Part shown: positions 10,818 to 20,220 of the stretch, piece by piece
Layout of the letters: every line of letters begins with the position of its first letter
Position numbering within the stretch: position 1 is the stretch's first letter
DNA from: Gari tellinella
Lineage: Eukaryota > Mollusca > Bivalvia > Cardiida > Psammobiidae
Length of the DNA stretch: 64,000 bases
NCBI GenBank assembly: GCA_922989275.2
Contig: OV277857.1
Location: forward strand, 9,936,001 to 10,000,000
Direction of reading: 5' to 3'
Notes under the pieces: generated by a model
The model's input: the letters and a program-made list of their open reading frames with translations, nothing else
The model's database searches: none
Told to the model about the DNA's origin: nothing
Translations under genes and position numbers: made by a program

Positions 10818-11100
10818 ACATTACATCATTGAACCCTAGTGACGAGTATACTCGCCATTTACAAACAGTGTGTATGTATAGAGGGCAGTTGTCCTGGGCA
10901 AACAGTGTAGATCCTGGTCAGAGGGCTGCTACAAATCAGAGTCTGCTCTGTTTGTCATTTCGCAACATATTTGTCAAGGTAAATTTACAAACATTTCCGA
11001 GTAAATCATCATTTGTTCAGGATCTATACTGTTTGCCTCTCAGCTAGTATGTATGTAATGCAAAGGGAGGAAGGAACCAGTTCCAGAATTGGAAACTGAC
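10818..11100 (-). mobile_element. PAL-C-related element, degenerate
   Basis: AACCCTAGTGACGAGTATACT, GGGCAAACAGTGTAGATCCT and GTTCAGGATCTATACTGTTTG mark the two palindrome arms of the PAL-C type, spaced further apart than usual by an AT-rich stretch (10960-11015). Confidence 0.5.
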
Positions 11101-11269
11101 GACAATGCAGCAGACGAAAGTTATCAGATATGAAAAGGATAAATGACACATCTTGTTCACATTTTCAAAAACAAAATAAAAACAACCTTAATACATATAA
11201 AACTCTTGTTTTCCTGCAAAACATGCCGAAGTGTAATATGATTAGTTTTTATAGTCATAAAACGGCGTT

Positions 11270-11500
11270 TTCCCCAATATTTTATTATTATCACTTATCG
11301 CGCGAAATTATCGTCTGCTTCAAATATTATTGTCTGTCAAATTTTAAAACTTTTGATTCCATATTTTATAAAACAGACACTTAAATATGAGTATCAAATA
11401 GTTTGGGTTCTGATCAGACGCCGAGTTACTCGGCGTCTGATCAAGATCCAAACTGTTTGCAAATGCGAATCACACTCGCGTTTCACACGATTAAGGTTGA
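11270..11500 (-). mobile_element. PAL-B element
   Basis: The palindrome at about 11396-11460 has the centre GACGCCGAGTTACTCGGCGTC, with TCGTCTG phrases in the left flank (ATTATCGTCTGCTTCAAAT). Outer TTAA ends are weak. Confidence 0.6.
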
Positions 11501-11578
11501 AATCTTATGATAAATTTAATGATATATAAAAGCTGTTGCAGTTTCAAATTTACATCTTTTTACGACATTCGATGTCGT

Positions 11579-11730
11579 AACAAAATATCAAACGGCAACA
11601 TGTATTGATTTGTGGTAAGTCGTTATACGCGCACGTGCATCTTGGGAATAGAAATGCATTGAACTAACTGAGCTTGCTAAATCGAACTTATAATTTCAAA
11701 TTAAGTTTAATACAGGTTGAATACTTCTCG
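11579..11730 (+). repeat. Diverged direct repeat, copy 1 of a pair around the LINE
   Basis: Shares ordered blocks with 14683-14815: AACAAAATATCAAA, AGTCGTTAT.CGC, GGGAAT..AATGCAT, TTGCTAAATC and TTCAAATTA-like. By eye the match is roughly two thirds of positions. The unit itself is not recognised. Confidence 0.5.
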
Positions 11731-11924
11731 TCAATTTTCGCATTACAGATTGGGTCCAGATCAGGAATGAGACCGAAATCAATTACATGTAGATTATATT
11801 TATATTTAAGAACATCGTTTAGAATGGTAGATCTATTAGATCTAAATATATTTTAGGAAATTAAAGCTAGTTATGTAGTAGATTCTATATGTACGAATAA
11901 AATATATATATGTGATTAGTTTAG

Positions 11925-14700
11925 TTTAAACATATTTATTTGCATAATAACATGTGCAAAGGGATTGGGCTACAAGTTATTACAACATTATCAATGGCCC
12001 TTTCCCTAGATATATACAAAACAGTGGCATAGCATAATAAAGTAGAAATTACAATAGTTACTTTGTTAGAATAGCAATCGATGGCACAACCGGGTGATGT
12101 TTATACTCATTTACATTAATACAAATTGTTTAACGATTTTCAAAAAAAGTTGTAATCGACTATATAGTCCTTGTATCCAGTAAAGTGTTTAATAGGATAA
12201 GTAGGATAAGTTTCAAATACTCTTTGAGGTACAACTTAATGGCAAAATACATGTATTGGTTTTAGAGTGCCACCGGTTAAACTAAAGCAAAGCAACATAA
12301 CTATATATAACAATAGCATAAACTTATTGTTGCGTGTTTGTTGAGAATCGCATGGTATCGTGGATGTACTTATGGACTGTCTGAAAGATATGCATATTAA
12401 AATCAAGAGGTTTCGATTCATCTCCAGATAATAGGAGATCTAAGGTTACTTGATTTATATGAGATAGGTTGTTTAGCATAATGTTTCGTGTTTGTGTGTA
12501 TAAGGGACATTCAAGAAAAAAATGAAATGAATTTTCGCATGGACTTCCGCATCTACATGATGGATCTGCAACTAGATTACAACGAAATAAGTCGTAGTTT
12601 AAACAACTACATTGATGTCTTAGCCTGGTATGTAGGATATTATTCTTACGTGTTCCATATTGATAGAAAGTTGGTAATTTATCTATATTACTCCCTAGTG
12701 CGGTCTTAAAAGACTGTATGGTAGTTTTGTTTCTAACATCCTGATTTAAGGCATTCCAGCTATGTGTGGTTGACACTATAAATGCACGTTCAGTTAGACG
12801 TAAGCGTGTATTTGGGATATTATAGTCATTATTATTTCTTAGTGGATAATTAGATACTTCGCTTACAAGAGGAGGTAGTATATTGCTAAGATATGGTGGA
12901 ACAGACTGGTTGTGCATTTTATAAAACAAAACAAGTTTCTTTTTCTCTCTTCGAAATTCTAAAGTCTCAAGTTCTGCTTCTCTATAAATAAACTCTTTTT
13001 TACAAAATATCGGTAACCCACATGCTATTCTTGCTGCTTCTAATTGTATGCTTTCTAGTCGTTGCTTATCGACCTGAGAACAGCCATCCCATAATTCTGA
13101 TGCGTATTCTAATACTGGAAGGATAAAACATTTGAAAATTTTTAATAAAGTTCGTCGGTTTAGAATGTATTTAAGTTTTCTTAACACAGAGACTTTTTTC
13201 ATACAAGATTGATATATACTATCTATATGGGAAGACCATTTACAATCAGAAGATAAATTTACTCCTAAATGTCTATGAGAAGAAACGGGTTCGAGTAAGT
13301 TGTCATCAAATGTTAAGTTTAAATTGAAAGAGTTAGTTGAATTTGTTATGAATAACACATTAGTTTTATTTGGGTTAAACTTTATCAACCATGTTTTGGA
13401 CCAAGAAGATACCCTTTCCAAATCTCTGTTTATTACAGCTTCTATTTCATTAACGTTTTGAGAAGAAAATGACAATGAGGTATCGTCCGCGAATAGACGT
13501 GCTAGTGTCTCCAAGGAATCTGCAATATCATTTATGTATATAAGAAAAAGGAGAGGACCAAGTACAGATCCCTGGGGGACACCAGCATTTAGCTTATTGA
13601 AACATGATTTTTGGTTATTAACCAAAACCTGCTGTTCTCGATTATTGAGGTAATTTTCTACCCATTTTAAAAATATTCCCCTGAAACCGTATCCCTTAAG
13701 TTTTTGTATAAGACCTCTATGCCAAACCCTGTCAAAAGCTTTGGAAATATCACAAAAAATCACACAAGTATGTTGCTTTCGTTCTAAAGAATTACAAATA
13801 GAATCATACATTTCAATAAGTTGATAAACAGTTGAATGATTAGGAAGGAATCCTGATTGGTATTTATAGATAAGATTATGTTCTACAGTAAAATTATACA
13901 TATATTTGAAAACAACACGTTCAAAAACCTTCCCCACACATGACAGAAGGGAGACTGGTCTATAATTCGACACTTCGTGTTTATCTCCCTTTTTAAAAAG
14001 AGGTAATACTATAGCTTTTTTCCATATATTAGGAAATGTTGAAGAATTAAGAGATAAGTTAAACAAAATAGAAAGAGGTTTACTAACAGAATCACGAGTG
14101 GCTTTCAACATATTATGACTAATCGTATCACAGCCTGTTGCTTTTCCTAATTTAAGATTTCCTAAGATGTCATGAACGTCTGTTTCTAAAATAGTTAAAG
14201 AGTCAAAGGAAGCGTTAGTACGATTTATGAAGTCTGGTAAATTTGTGTTTGATTCATCAATAGTTGAAATTGAACAGAAGTATTTATTTAAGATATCCGC
14301 CTTTTTTGAGTCATCCATTATCACTGAACCAGAATTTAGATCCAAAAGAGGGGGAATTGTTGATGAGTGTCCTGACTGACGGGTGATTCTGTTAATTAAT
14401 TTCCAATAAGACCTTGGATCACTAGTGTGTAAAGTGTCAATTAATCCACTAACGTTTTCAAAAAAGTTAAGTCTGGAGTGTTTTTTCATATTATTTATCT
14501 TATTTCTTTGTGCTTTAAATTTATTTAAATTTGTTAAGTTTTTAGTAGATTTATATTTATCATGCAGTCTATTTCTTATTCTTATTTCTCTTCTGATGTC
14601 ACTATTCATCCAGGGTTTATCGTTTGTTCTAATGGTTACTTCTTTTAAAGGAATACACTGTGATTCATTTGATGCCTTAACAAAATATCAAATAGCAATA
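11925..14700 (-). mobile_element. Non-LTR retrotransposon (LINE), 5'-truncated
   Basis: It contains the reverse transcriptase frame at 12324-14609 and a 3' untranslated part of about 400 bp running to near 11925, where GCAAATAAATATG occurs on the coding strand. Upstream of the first ATG the frame stays open for about 25 codons (including KPW before the Met) and then meets a stop near 14688. No apurinic endonuclease domain follows, so the copy is truncated at its 5' end, the usual outcome of target-primed reverse transcription. Confidence 0.85.
12324..14609 (-). CDS. LINE reverse transcriptase ORF (jockey/CR1-like), intact over 761 codons
   Basis: This is the RNA-directed DNA polymerase of a non-LTR retrotransposon. 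In order: a basic N-terminal region; the fingers/palm block LPLFKKGDKHEVSNYRPVSL (around residue 202); CDISKAFDRVWH (around 285) with the first catalytic Asp; [13 protein letters not shown] (around 343); the catalytic box FADD (around 373); and a thumb segment HRHLGVNLSSDCKW (around 447). The C-terminal part has a Cys/His cluster (CRCGSPCENSFHFFLECP), typical of the C-terminal region of jockey- and CR1-type proteins. No stop or frameshift interrupts it. The endonuclease domain normally upstream of the polymerase is absent, and the true protein start was probably further upstream. It lies in the last long intron of the exchanger, antisense to that gene. Clade assignment beyond jockey/CR1-like is uncertain. 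Confidence 0.9.
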   Translation of the reverse strand: MNSDIRREIRIRNRLHDKYKSTKNLTNLNKFKAQRNKINNMKKHSRLNFFENVSGLIDTLHTSDPRSYWKLINRITRQSGHSSTIPPLLDLNSGSVIMDDSKKADILNKYFCSISTIDESNTNLPDFINRTNASFDSLTILETDVHDILGNLKLGKATGCDTISHNMLKATRDSVSKPLSILFNLSLNSSTFPNIWKKAIVLPLFKKGDKHEVSNYRPVSLLSCVGKVFERVVFKYMYNFTVEHNLIYKYQSGFLPNHSTVYQLIEMYDSICNSLERKQHTCVIFCDISKAFDRVWHRGLIQKLKGYGFRGIFLKWVENYLNNREQQVLVNNQKSCFNKLNAGVPQGSVLGPLLFLIYINDIADSLETLARLFADDTSLSFSSQNVNEIEAVINRDLERVSSWSKTWLIKFNPNKTNVLFITNSTNSFNLNLTFDDNLLEPVSSHRHLGVNLSSDCKWSSHIDSIYQSCMKKVSVLRKLKYILNRRTLLKIFKCFILPVLEYASELWDGCSQVDKQRLESIQLEAARIACGLPIFCKKEFIYREAELETLEFRREKKKLVLFYKMHNQSVPPYLSNILPPLVSEVSNYPLRNNNDYNIPNTRLRLTERAFIVSTTHSWNALNQDVRNKTTIQSFKTALGSNIDKLPTFYQYGTRKNNILHTRLRHQCSCLNYDLFRCNLVADPSCRCGSPCENSFHFFLECPLYTQTRNIMLNNLSHINQVTLDLLLSGDESKPLDFNMHIFQTVHKYIHDTMRFSTNTQQ

Positions 14701-14815
14701 AGTGTTGATCAGAGAAAAGTCGTTATGCGCATATGTTTCTATAGGGAATTATAATGCATCGATTGTATTTTGCTAAATCCTAATTCGAAATTACAAATAG
14801 GTTTCAATAAAGACT
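14683..14815 (+). repeat. Diverged direct repeat, copy 2
   Basis: Partner of 11579-11730, beginning just at the 5' truncation point of the LINE. Shared blocks are listed at copy 1. It is much longer than a target-site duplication. Confidence 0.5.
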
Positions 14816-14825
14816 ATGGTACTTT

Positions 14826-15260
14826 AACCCTTAACTGGCAAGCCATCATTGATCGTCTTTTGTCCTATGCAAACAGTGTTAGCCCAAGCCAGAGATCTCC
14901 TAAAGGATCAGAGTCTACACTGTTTGCCATTATACAGTGGAGAATCTGTTATTCTTTCCCGTTTAAACGCAAACGTACGCAAACGCAAAGCACTAAAACG
15001 TAGAAAAGAACAACTTTTGGACAATTTTGATGATTCTTGTTTATCTTGGTGGCAAACAGTTTGGAGCCTGATCAGACGCCGGGTTACCCGGCGTCTGATC
15101 TGGCTCCCAACTGTTTGCACTGCAAATAATAGTTTTAGCGTAAACGCGTTTATTGGGAAAGAATAACAGATTCTCCACTGTAGTTAAAAACAGCTCTAAA
15201 TAGTCAAATATTCCTGAATAAGAAACTAGAATTGTCCAGTTCGAGATTCAGGAGTGAATG
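14826..15260 (+). mobile_element. PAL-C-type element split by a PAL-A insertion
   Basis: The left part (TTAACCCTTAACTGGCAAGC, GCAAACAGTGTTAGCCCAAG ... GTCTACACTGTTTGCCA) stops at 14934. The right part (AAACAGCTCTAAATAGTCAA, CTAGAATTGTCC, CAGGAGTGAATGAGTT) resumes at 15183. The PAL-A copy lies between. Confidence 0.65.
14935..15180 (-). mobile_element. PAL-A element, TA-flanked, inside a PAL-C
   Basis: Ends CAGTGGAGAATCTG / ATTCTCCACTG with TA at both sides. The central palindrome at about 15054-15120 has a T:T mismatch by GATC, and an extra change in the right arm (GGCTCCCAACTG). Confidence 0.9.
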
Positions 15261-15303
15261 AGTTGACTTAATTTACCCCAGCGTGAAATATTTTTAAAAA
15301 ATT

Positions 15304-15506
15304 CAGGGCTTCCATATCTCCAGATTTTTCCGAAATCTGAGGATATTTATCGTAGCAGATAGTAGCTTAAAGCAGGCTGAAAGTAAAACAGAATGCGCCC
15401 TACGGCGCATTCTGCTTTACTTTCAACCTACTTTAAGTAATCCCGCTTGAATCAAAGAAAATATGGAAATCTCAGGATTTTATAATACCAACTTATGGCA
15501 GCCCTG
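15304..15506. mobile_element. PAL-J element carrying a PAL-D-type palindrome
   Basis: Inverted ends CAGGGCTTCCATATCTCCAG / CTTATGGCAGCCCTG, with a second pair of inner matches (CCATATCT.., ATGGAAATCTC). The centre is a PAL-D palindrome (GCTTAAAGCAGGCTGAAAGT ...) without PAL-D's own TTAA ends. The CAGGG start suggests a hAT-type end, but no 8-bp duplication was found. Confidence 0.6.
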
Positions 15507-15629
15507 AAAGGTATTCAATCATTTTACCGACGACCCAAACTCACCGTTATTTCAACAGATCAACGGGAATTACTGCAGTTCAAATAAGTCAGTTATACCA
15601 CCAGTATTGCTGAGGTCATGAGAAACTAT

Positions 15630-15818
15630 CAGGGCTGCCATTTGTCCTGAATTAACCGAAATTTTTGGACTTTTTTCTAGCAGATAATAGCTTAAAGCAA
15701 GCTGAACGTAAAGCAGAATGTGCATCAAGGCACATTCTGCTTTACTTTCAACCTGCTATAAGGAATCACGCTTGAAAAAAAAAATCTTTTTTTTTCATGA
15801 TCAACTTTTGGCAGCATT
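15630..15818. mobile_element. PAL-J element, second copy
   Basis: CAGGGCTGCCATTTGTCCTG at the left and CAACTTTTGGCAGCATTG at the right, again round a PAL-D palindrome (15692-15762, centre GTGCATCAAGGCAC). Confidence 0.55.
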
Positions 15819-15834
15819 GAGCTATTATTTTTCT

Positions 15835-16226
15835 TTATCCTAGCAGATAGTAGCTTAAGCAGGATGAACGTAATGCGTTAACCCTTTCCCCCATAGAAGC
15901 GACTTTTAGCGTATTTAATATATTCCTCCGCTGAAGAAAATAGTTCCAGTTTATACCCTCATGAACAATTACCATAACAAATATATTATATAGCCTAACA
16001 GATGGTAGTTTAAAGCAGGCTGAAAGTAAAGCAGAATGTGCCTTAAGGCACATTCTGCTTAACGTTCAACCTGCTTTAAGTGATCACCTGTCTTTCATAT
16101 TATTAATAGGTTATTGGGTAAAGGGTTAAAAGGACTTAAAGGAGCATTCTTTTTTATTTCCAACCTGCTTAAAGTGGACATCTGTCTTCAAAACTAGAAA
16201 CAAGTGGTAAAAATGTTAAAGGGATT
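15835..16226 (-). mobile_element. PAL-D element split at its palindrome centre
   Basis: The left half ends ...AGGATGAACGTAATGCG just before the inserted copy. The right half resumes as TTAAAAGGACTTAAAGGAGCA, then CCAACCTGCTTAAAGTGGAC and CTAGAAACAAG. The insert (15878-16129) sits at the position of the palindrome centre. Confidence 0.7.
15878..16129 (-). mobile_element. PAL-D element inserted in another PAL-D
   Basis: TTAACCCTTTCCCCCATAG to GGGTAAAGGGTTAA. The palindrome at about 16013-16081 has centre GTGCCTTAAGGCAC; the right arm has CTGCTTAACGTTC instead of TTTACTTTC. Confidence 0.85.
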
Positions 16227-16229
16227 CCT

Positions 16230-16960
16230 TATAAGGCAGCATTTACTAGCTGTATAACATTCACGCCGTCCTATATCTAGCAAAGCAAACCTTGTAGATC
16301 AAGATGTCACAAGGCGATTGTTGCATGAGCTGTTCATTGAAAGCATGTCAGTTATATATATAAGGGAGATAATCAGATTTAATACACATTATGCCATTCA
16401 AAGTGTATCCTATAGTCATATATAGTTTACGTACTAATATTTACAATCACCATGTAAAGTCTTTATGTAATTGTATTAAAAATTTGAAGTCTATTTCTCC
16501 ATGAACCTACAAATTGAAACTGTTTCCAGCAAGTTAGAAAGAGGGCGGAGATTCGGCCGGAGAAATACCAACATAGCGACCAGCTGGTGGTTGCTATGGC
16601 GTGTTATGAGACTGAAGTATACATCCGCGACTTATTTCGTTTTAAATATGCTTTAATAATAGATATTCAAGTTGCATTGTTTATTTCTAATGTCTTATAA
16701 GTGTTCGTTAAGCACACGGAGACAGTTTACTGGGTAAAAGCCTGAATTTGTAATGCAACTCCGAAACATGTATTTGGGACTACTATTCATACCATATATA
16801 ATAGAGATCGAATGGCTGTTACATCCGGGATTACATCTATCAAACCTATTTCGTCGGTATATGATATATTCATATACATGAAAACAAATCTGGTCAAAAT
16901 AGACATTAAATGGACAAGACAGAAAATAAAATTACAAGTATAAAGAATAAACGACACATT
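16230..16960. other. Intron sequence, nothing recognised
   Basis: No gene, RNA or repeat seen between the PAL-D cluster and the hairpin at 16969. Confidence 0.45.
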
Positions 16961-16968
16961 GTTTTGCC

Positions 16969-17094
16969 ATTTACGACAGTATGAACCCATTAGCTTAGCA
17001 AGGTAATTTTTTCGTAAACGCCCTTCGGGCGCTTACGAAACTTACCCCCCTGCGAAGCTAATGTGTTCATACCGTCGTAAACAGCAAAAAGATG
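16969..17094. repeat. Long hairpin of a distinct type
   Basis: Arms read TTTGCCATTTACGACAGTAT and, in complement, TTTGCTGTTTACGACGGTAT. The pairing runs with gaps to the tip TTTCGTAAACGCCCTTCGGGCG. It lies 57 bp upstream of the last exchanger exon, so intronic RNA could fold here. Confidence 0.6.
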
Positions 17095-17150
17095 TTGTTT
17101 ATTTCTATAGTATTTGATATTGAGGTATATGTCTTTTTATTCTATTCCAG

Positions 17151-17297
17151 TCCGGGTCTATTTACTGTGCTGGCTGGGTGCTGAATCGCTGTGTGGGGTT
17201 CGTTTGTTTGACTGTGTATGGAATCTACGTGGCGTTCGCCGTCATGATTGAGTGTAATGTGTTTGGATTTGTAAACCCGCCCATGTGTAAAGAATGA
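17151..17297 (+). CDS. SLC24/NCKX exchanger, last exon with stop
   Basis: This exon encodes the C-terminal transmembrane helix and tail: SGSIYCAGWVLNRCVGFVCL, then TVYGIYVAFAVMIE and CNVFGFVNPPMCKE followed by TGA at 17295. The family's end is conserved (a helix, then M-I-E, N-V-F-x-F-V-N, P-M-C), which makes the call firm. The acceptor TTCTATTCCAG ends at 17150; the exon opens in phase 0 and holds 48 codons plus stop. With the exons at 5881 and 10466 it gives 108 contiguous residues with no gap against the family. The Cys of the ending PMC is the usual penultimate region of these proteins. The final exon is flanked upstream by a large hairpin and downstream by a 0.5 kb 3' untranslated region. 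Confidence 0.93.
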   Translation, partial: SGSIYCAGWVLNRCVGFVCLTVYGIYVAFAVMIECNVFGFVNPPMCKE

Positions 17298-17813
17298 CGT
17301 CATGGCTATATAATATGACCAAGTAGTCTTAGATAGGACGTTTTCAAATTTATCTTTCTCTTGTTCATTATATATAGTATTCACATCTGATATGCATAGT
17401 GTACTGTCATGGGGTGGGGGTTGGGGGCAACTATAAGTATAGCCAGTGTGTGACAGGCTGCTGTTCTTTGAAAACAACATCTACAATATCCGTCAAAATA
17501 ACGGATATATGCTTCACGAAGATCTACATGGCTGTTTTCTGGATATATTGCAGATTATTACACCTCGCTTTGAGTTGCAATGTTAATTTCCTATAGACCA
17601 CAATGAAACATTTTGCATGTCTTTTACAGCTATCAAAAAAATACTGTCACTATATATGATATTATTTTTGTCACTCTATATGATATTATTTTCTCTATTC
17701 TTATTCTTTCTTTTTTGTAATGATATACTAAATGTAACATCGTAGACGCGAACGGCGGCTCTTATTTGGTATTTGGAGACGATTCCACAGCCAGGGTTGA
17801 TATGCTCAGTGTA

Positions 17814-17819
17814 ATAAAA
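17814..17819 (+). promoter_or_regulatory. Probable polyadenylation signal of the exchanger gene
   Basis: AATAAA about 517 bp after the stop codon, in GTGTAATAAAATAAAT, the first canonical hexamer downstream on this strand that I noted. No cleavage site can be proven from sequence alone. Confidence 0.45.
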
Positions 17820-17972
17820 TAAATATTAGATGGCAGTTTGCATGACTTTCTATTTGTCAGCCCTTGAAAACAAGAATATCACGCAAGTATAATAACACAC
17901 ACCACAGGCCCTGATCAAAGAGCTCCTTTAGGGGTCCTCTGATATGTGCCTACAGTGTTTGTCTAAGACATA

Positions 17973-18218
17973 CAGTGGATAATCTGTTATTCTTTCCCAA
18001 TAAACGCGTTTACACTAAAACTATTATTTGCAGTGCAAACAGTTTGGAGCCAGATCAGACGCCGGGTAACCCGGCGTCTGATCAGGCTCCGAACTGTTTG
18101 CCACCAAGATAAACTTGAATTATCAGAATTGTCCAAAAGTTGTTCTTTTCTACGTTTTAGCGCTTTGCGTTTGCGTACGTTTGCGTTTAAACGGGAAAGA
18201 ATAACAGATTCTCCACTG
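17973..18218 (+). mobile_element. PAL-A element, TA-flanked
   Basis: Ends CAGTGGATAATCTG / ATTCTCCACTG between TA. The central palindrome is at about 18036-18102. It is preceded (17905-17970) by a degenerate PAL-C-type hairpin (GCCCTGATCAAAGAGCTCCT). Confidence 0.88.
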
Positions 18219-18595
18219 TATGCACTGGTCATGTTAAGTCATAGGAGTCTTCGAGAAGATGTCTTTTTGCATCCGGCAGTATATCGTGAAAACAAATTTA
18301 TGTTTCTGTAAACGATGGTTGTCATAGAATAAAAAAAGATAAAAAATATATGTTTCCGGTCGCCTTATAGAATCTGTTTTATACTTCAGCCGGTCCTCTA
18401 GTTTCAGTACCTTTAGAAATATAGATATGTAATGTCATATAACTTCAATATAGCACTAAGATACAGTAAACTCCCGTTTAAACACATCTTTAAAAGTAGG
18501 TTCAGAGTATCAGATAGTTTGAATTCCGATGAGACACCGTGTTTGCACAGGTCTTTTGCAAAGGTAATAATGTTTCGTCGTCACCATACCTAATT

Positions 18596-18706
18596 GAGCT
18601 GTGTCATGAGAAACCCTGCCTTACATTGCACATACAGTTAATCCAGACCAGCCGCCGCGCCAAAGACGCGGCGTCTGACCTGGTTCTATACTGTTTGACA
18701 CCCACA
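18596..18706. mobile_element. PAL-I hairpin element
   Basis: AACCCTGCCTTACATTGCAC, then an imperfect palindrome AATCCAGACCAGCCGCCGCG ... CGCGGCGTCTGACCTGGTT, then ACTGTTTGACACCCAC. The same phrases recur round 27000-27360. Confidence 0.55.
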
Positions 18707-18709
18707 TGC

Positions 18710-19622
18710 ATCTTAAGCATCTATGTAGCTGCAATATTTACGATATTTGGCAGTGTATATCAAAGTCAGAAACAGAACCTGGCATGACGAAAGTGCTTAG
18801 TATGTATAATGATGCAATGCAATAAGGCAGGTTTTGTCATGACACGGCTCTTATGGTTTAACACTGAACCCCCGATTAAATACTTGGTCTATGCATCGCC
18901 CTAAAACGGGATTATATGGTAGTACGTAACAATCAAAAGTGTAGGCCTTACATCGACAAAATACGAAAAGGGGGAAAACCCAACTAAGCCCTGAAAATGG
19001 CGTTTTTACTTCCTTTGTCAGTTATCACCAATATTTTCATTAAATGTGTCGCAAATGTTTAAAAACTCGTGACATTTTCATATTTTAGAACAATCTTTGA
19101 ACTATGAATAATTATTATAAATCATGAGCTCTTTTCGAAAAAGTGGGCTGAATATCTTGAAAACAAAAAGGAACAATGCTAAAGGGGGTCTGGGTTTGTT
19201 TTAAACTTTTAAATCGAAATTATAATTGTTCTGAATACGGAGACATGGAATCTATTTAACCATTTTTTGCGAAAAGGTCATGGGACTTCATACGTTTGCC
19301 GACTATTAAAACCAATCCTGTAAACAAACAATTGTTTCCTTAAGCCTAACCCTTACATTTTAGATAGGAGACCGGAACCGAATCTTTTTCTTTGCTTGCT
19401 CCAATTCTAGCAACTTGGATTCTCCACAACGACGTTTTGGAGTTTATTTATCATTAAACATACATGTTCAAAGACATTCCATCATAGTATATTTGTTTAT
19501 GGACCAATGTCTGAAAGAAGGTCAGTAGCTTAACCCATTTTTGTCTTTTGCCAATAAAAATATCGCTGGCAAACAGTGAAGATACTGAGGAGACCCCCAC
19601 TGTATATGGAAAAGGACATGGT
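18710..19622. other. Intergenic, nothing recognised
   Basis: AT-rich sequence with no supported gene. It lies between the end of the exchanger gene and the long-TIR element. Confidence 0.45.
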
Positions 19623-19627
19623 ATATC

Positions 19628-20141
19628 CAGGGCGACCAATCACGTGACTTTTGTATCGATAGTATTTACTAACAATGGCCGACAGCTTTCAAGAAAAATG
19701 GTGAGTTTTGCATTTTTCTTCGTCTATAGGTATTCTTGCAATCCGACTTATCGACCATGGTCTGGTCCACACATTTCCGGTCATTTTGGTACCAAAGGCT
19801 CAACGCCACATGCCATAGTTTCTTTGGAATGATTGTCACAAGTTTCGAATTTAGGGGAAAGATTCTTAAATTTTCGGGATACGGTTTACTAACGAAGCTT
19901 ATTTTGGCATCTAACTCGAAAACGGTTTTATGTCCTGTGACTTCAGATGTAGAAACACATTCTACAAGATTCAGTTTGCCCAAAAATGTGTGTTTTTCAT
20001 AAAAAATCAAATAGTTGCGTGATAGAAAGGATGATGTACAAGAAGAGTAGTGTATTTTAACGAAATAATGGAGATAGAGTATATTAATCAAAATGGATAG
20101 AGTATTTTAATGATGGCAGTATGTCCAAAACGAGCCAGTTT
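19628..20141 (+). repeat. Left terminal inverted repeat of the long-TIR element
   Basis: Matches the reverse complement of 25778-26291 with only scattered substitutions. The match ends at GAGCCAGTTTGC; beyond it the two sides differ. A 140-codon open frame runs outward through each copy, but it is simply the shared repeat read on one strand and resembles no protein I know. Confidence 0.85.
19675..19700 (+). other. Candidate first exon inside the left repeat
   Basis: ATG GCC GAC AGC TTT CAA GAA AAA TG, then the consensus donor GTGAGT at 19701. It faces into the element. The right repeat has the same 26 nt feature (26219-26244). Coding use is inference: I could not join it in frame to the acceptor at 22531. 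Confidence 0.4.
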
Positions 20142-20220
20142 GCAAGGTATATATATACTTTGGAGTGGAGCAAACGGTTAAAGCAGTTAAACTTGACTTC
20201 TATCTAAAGTGTAACTTAGC

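Noticed and set aside
11674..11856. 60-codon frame next to the LINE
   Set aside because: Lies across the AT-rich direct repeat; no motif or splice context.
19669..20091. 140-codon open frame, nearly identical to one at 25828-26250
   Set aside because: It runs outward through the terminal repeats and simply reflects the duplicated inverted repeat; no motif, and it crosses the candidate start exon in antisense.
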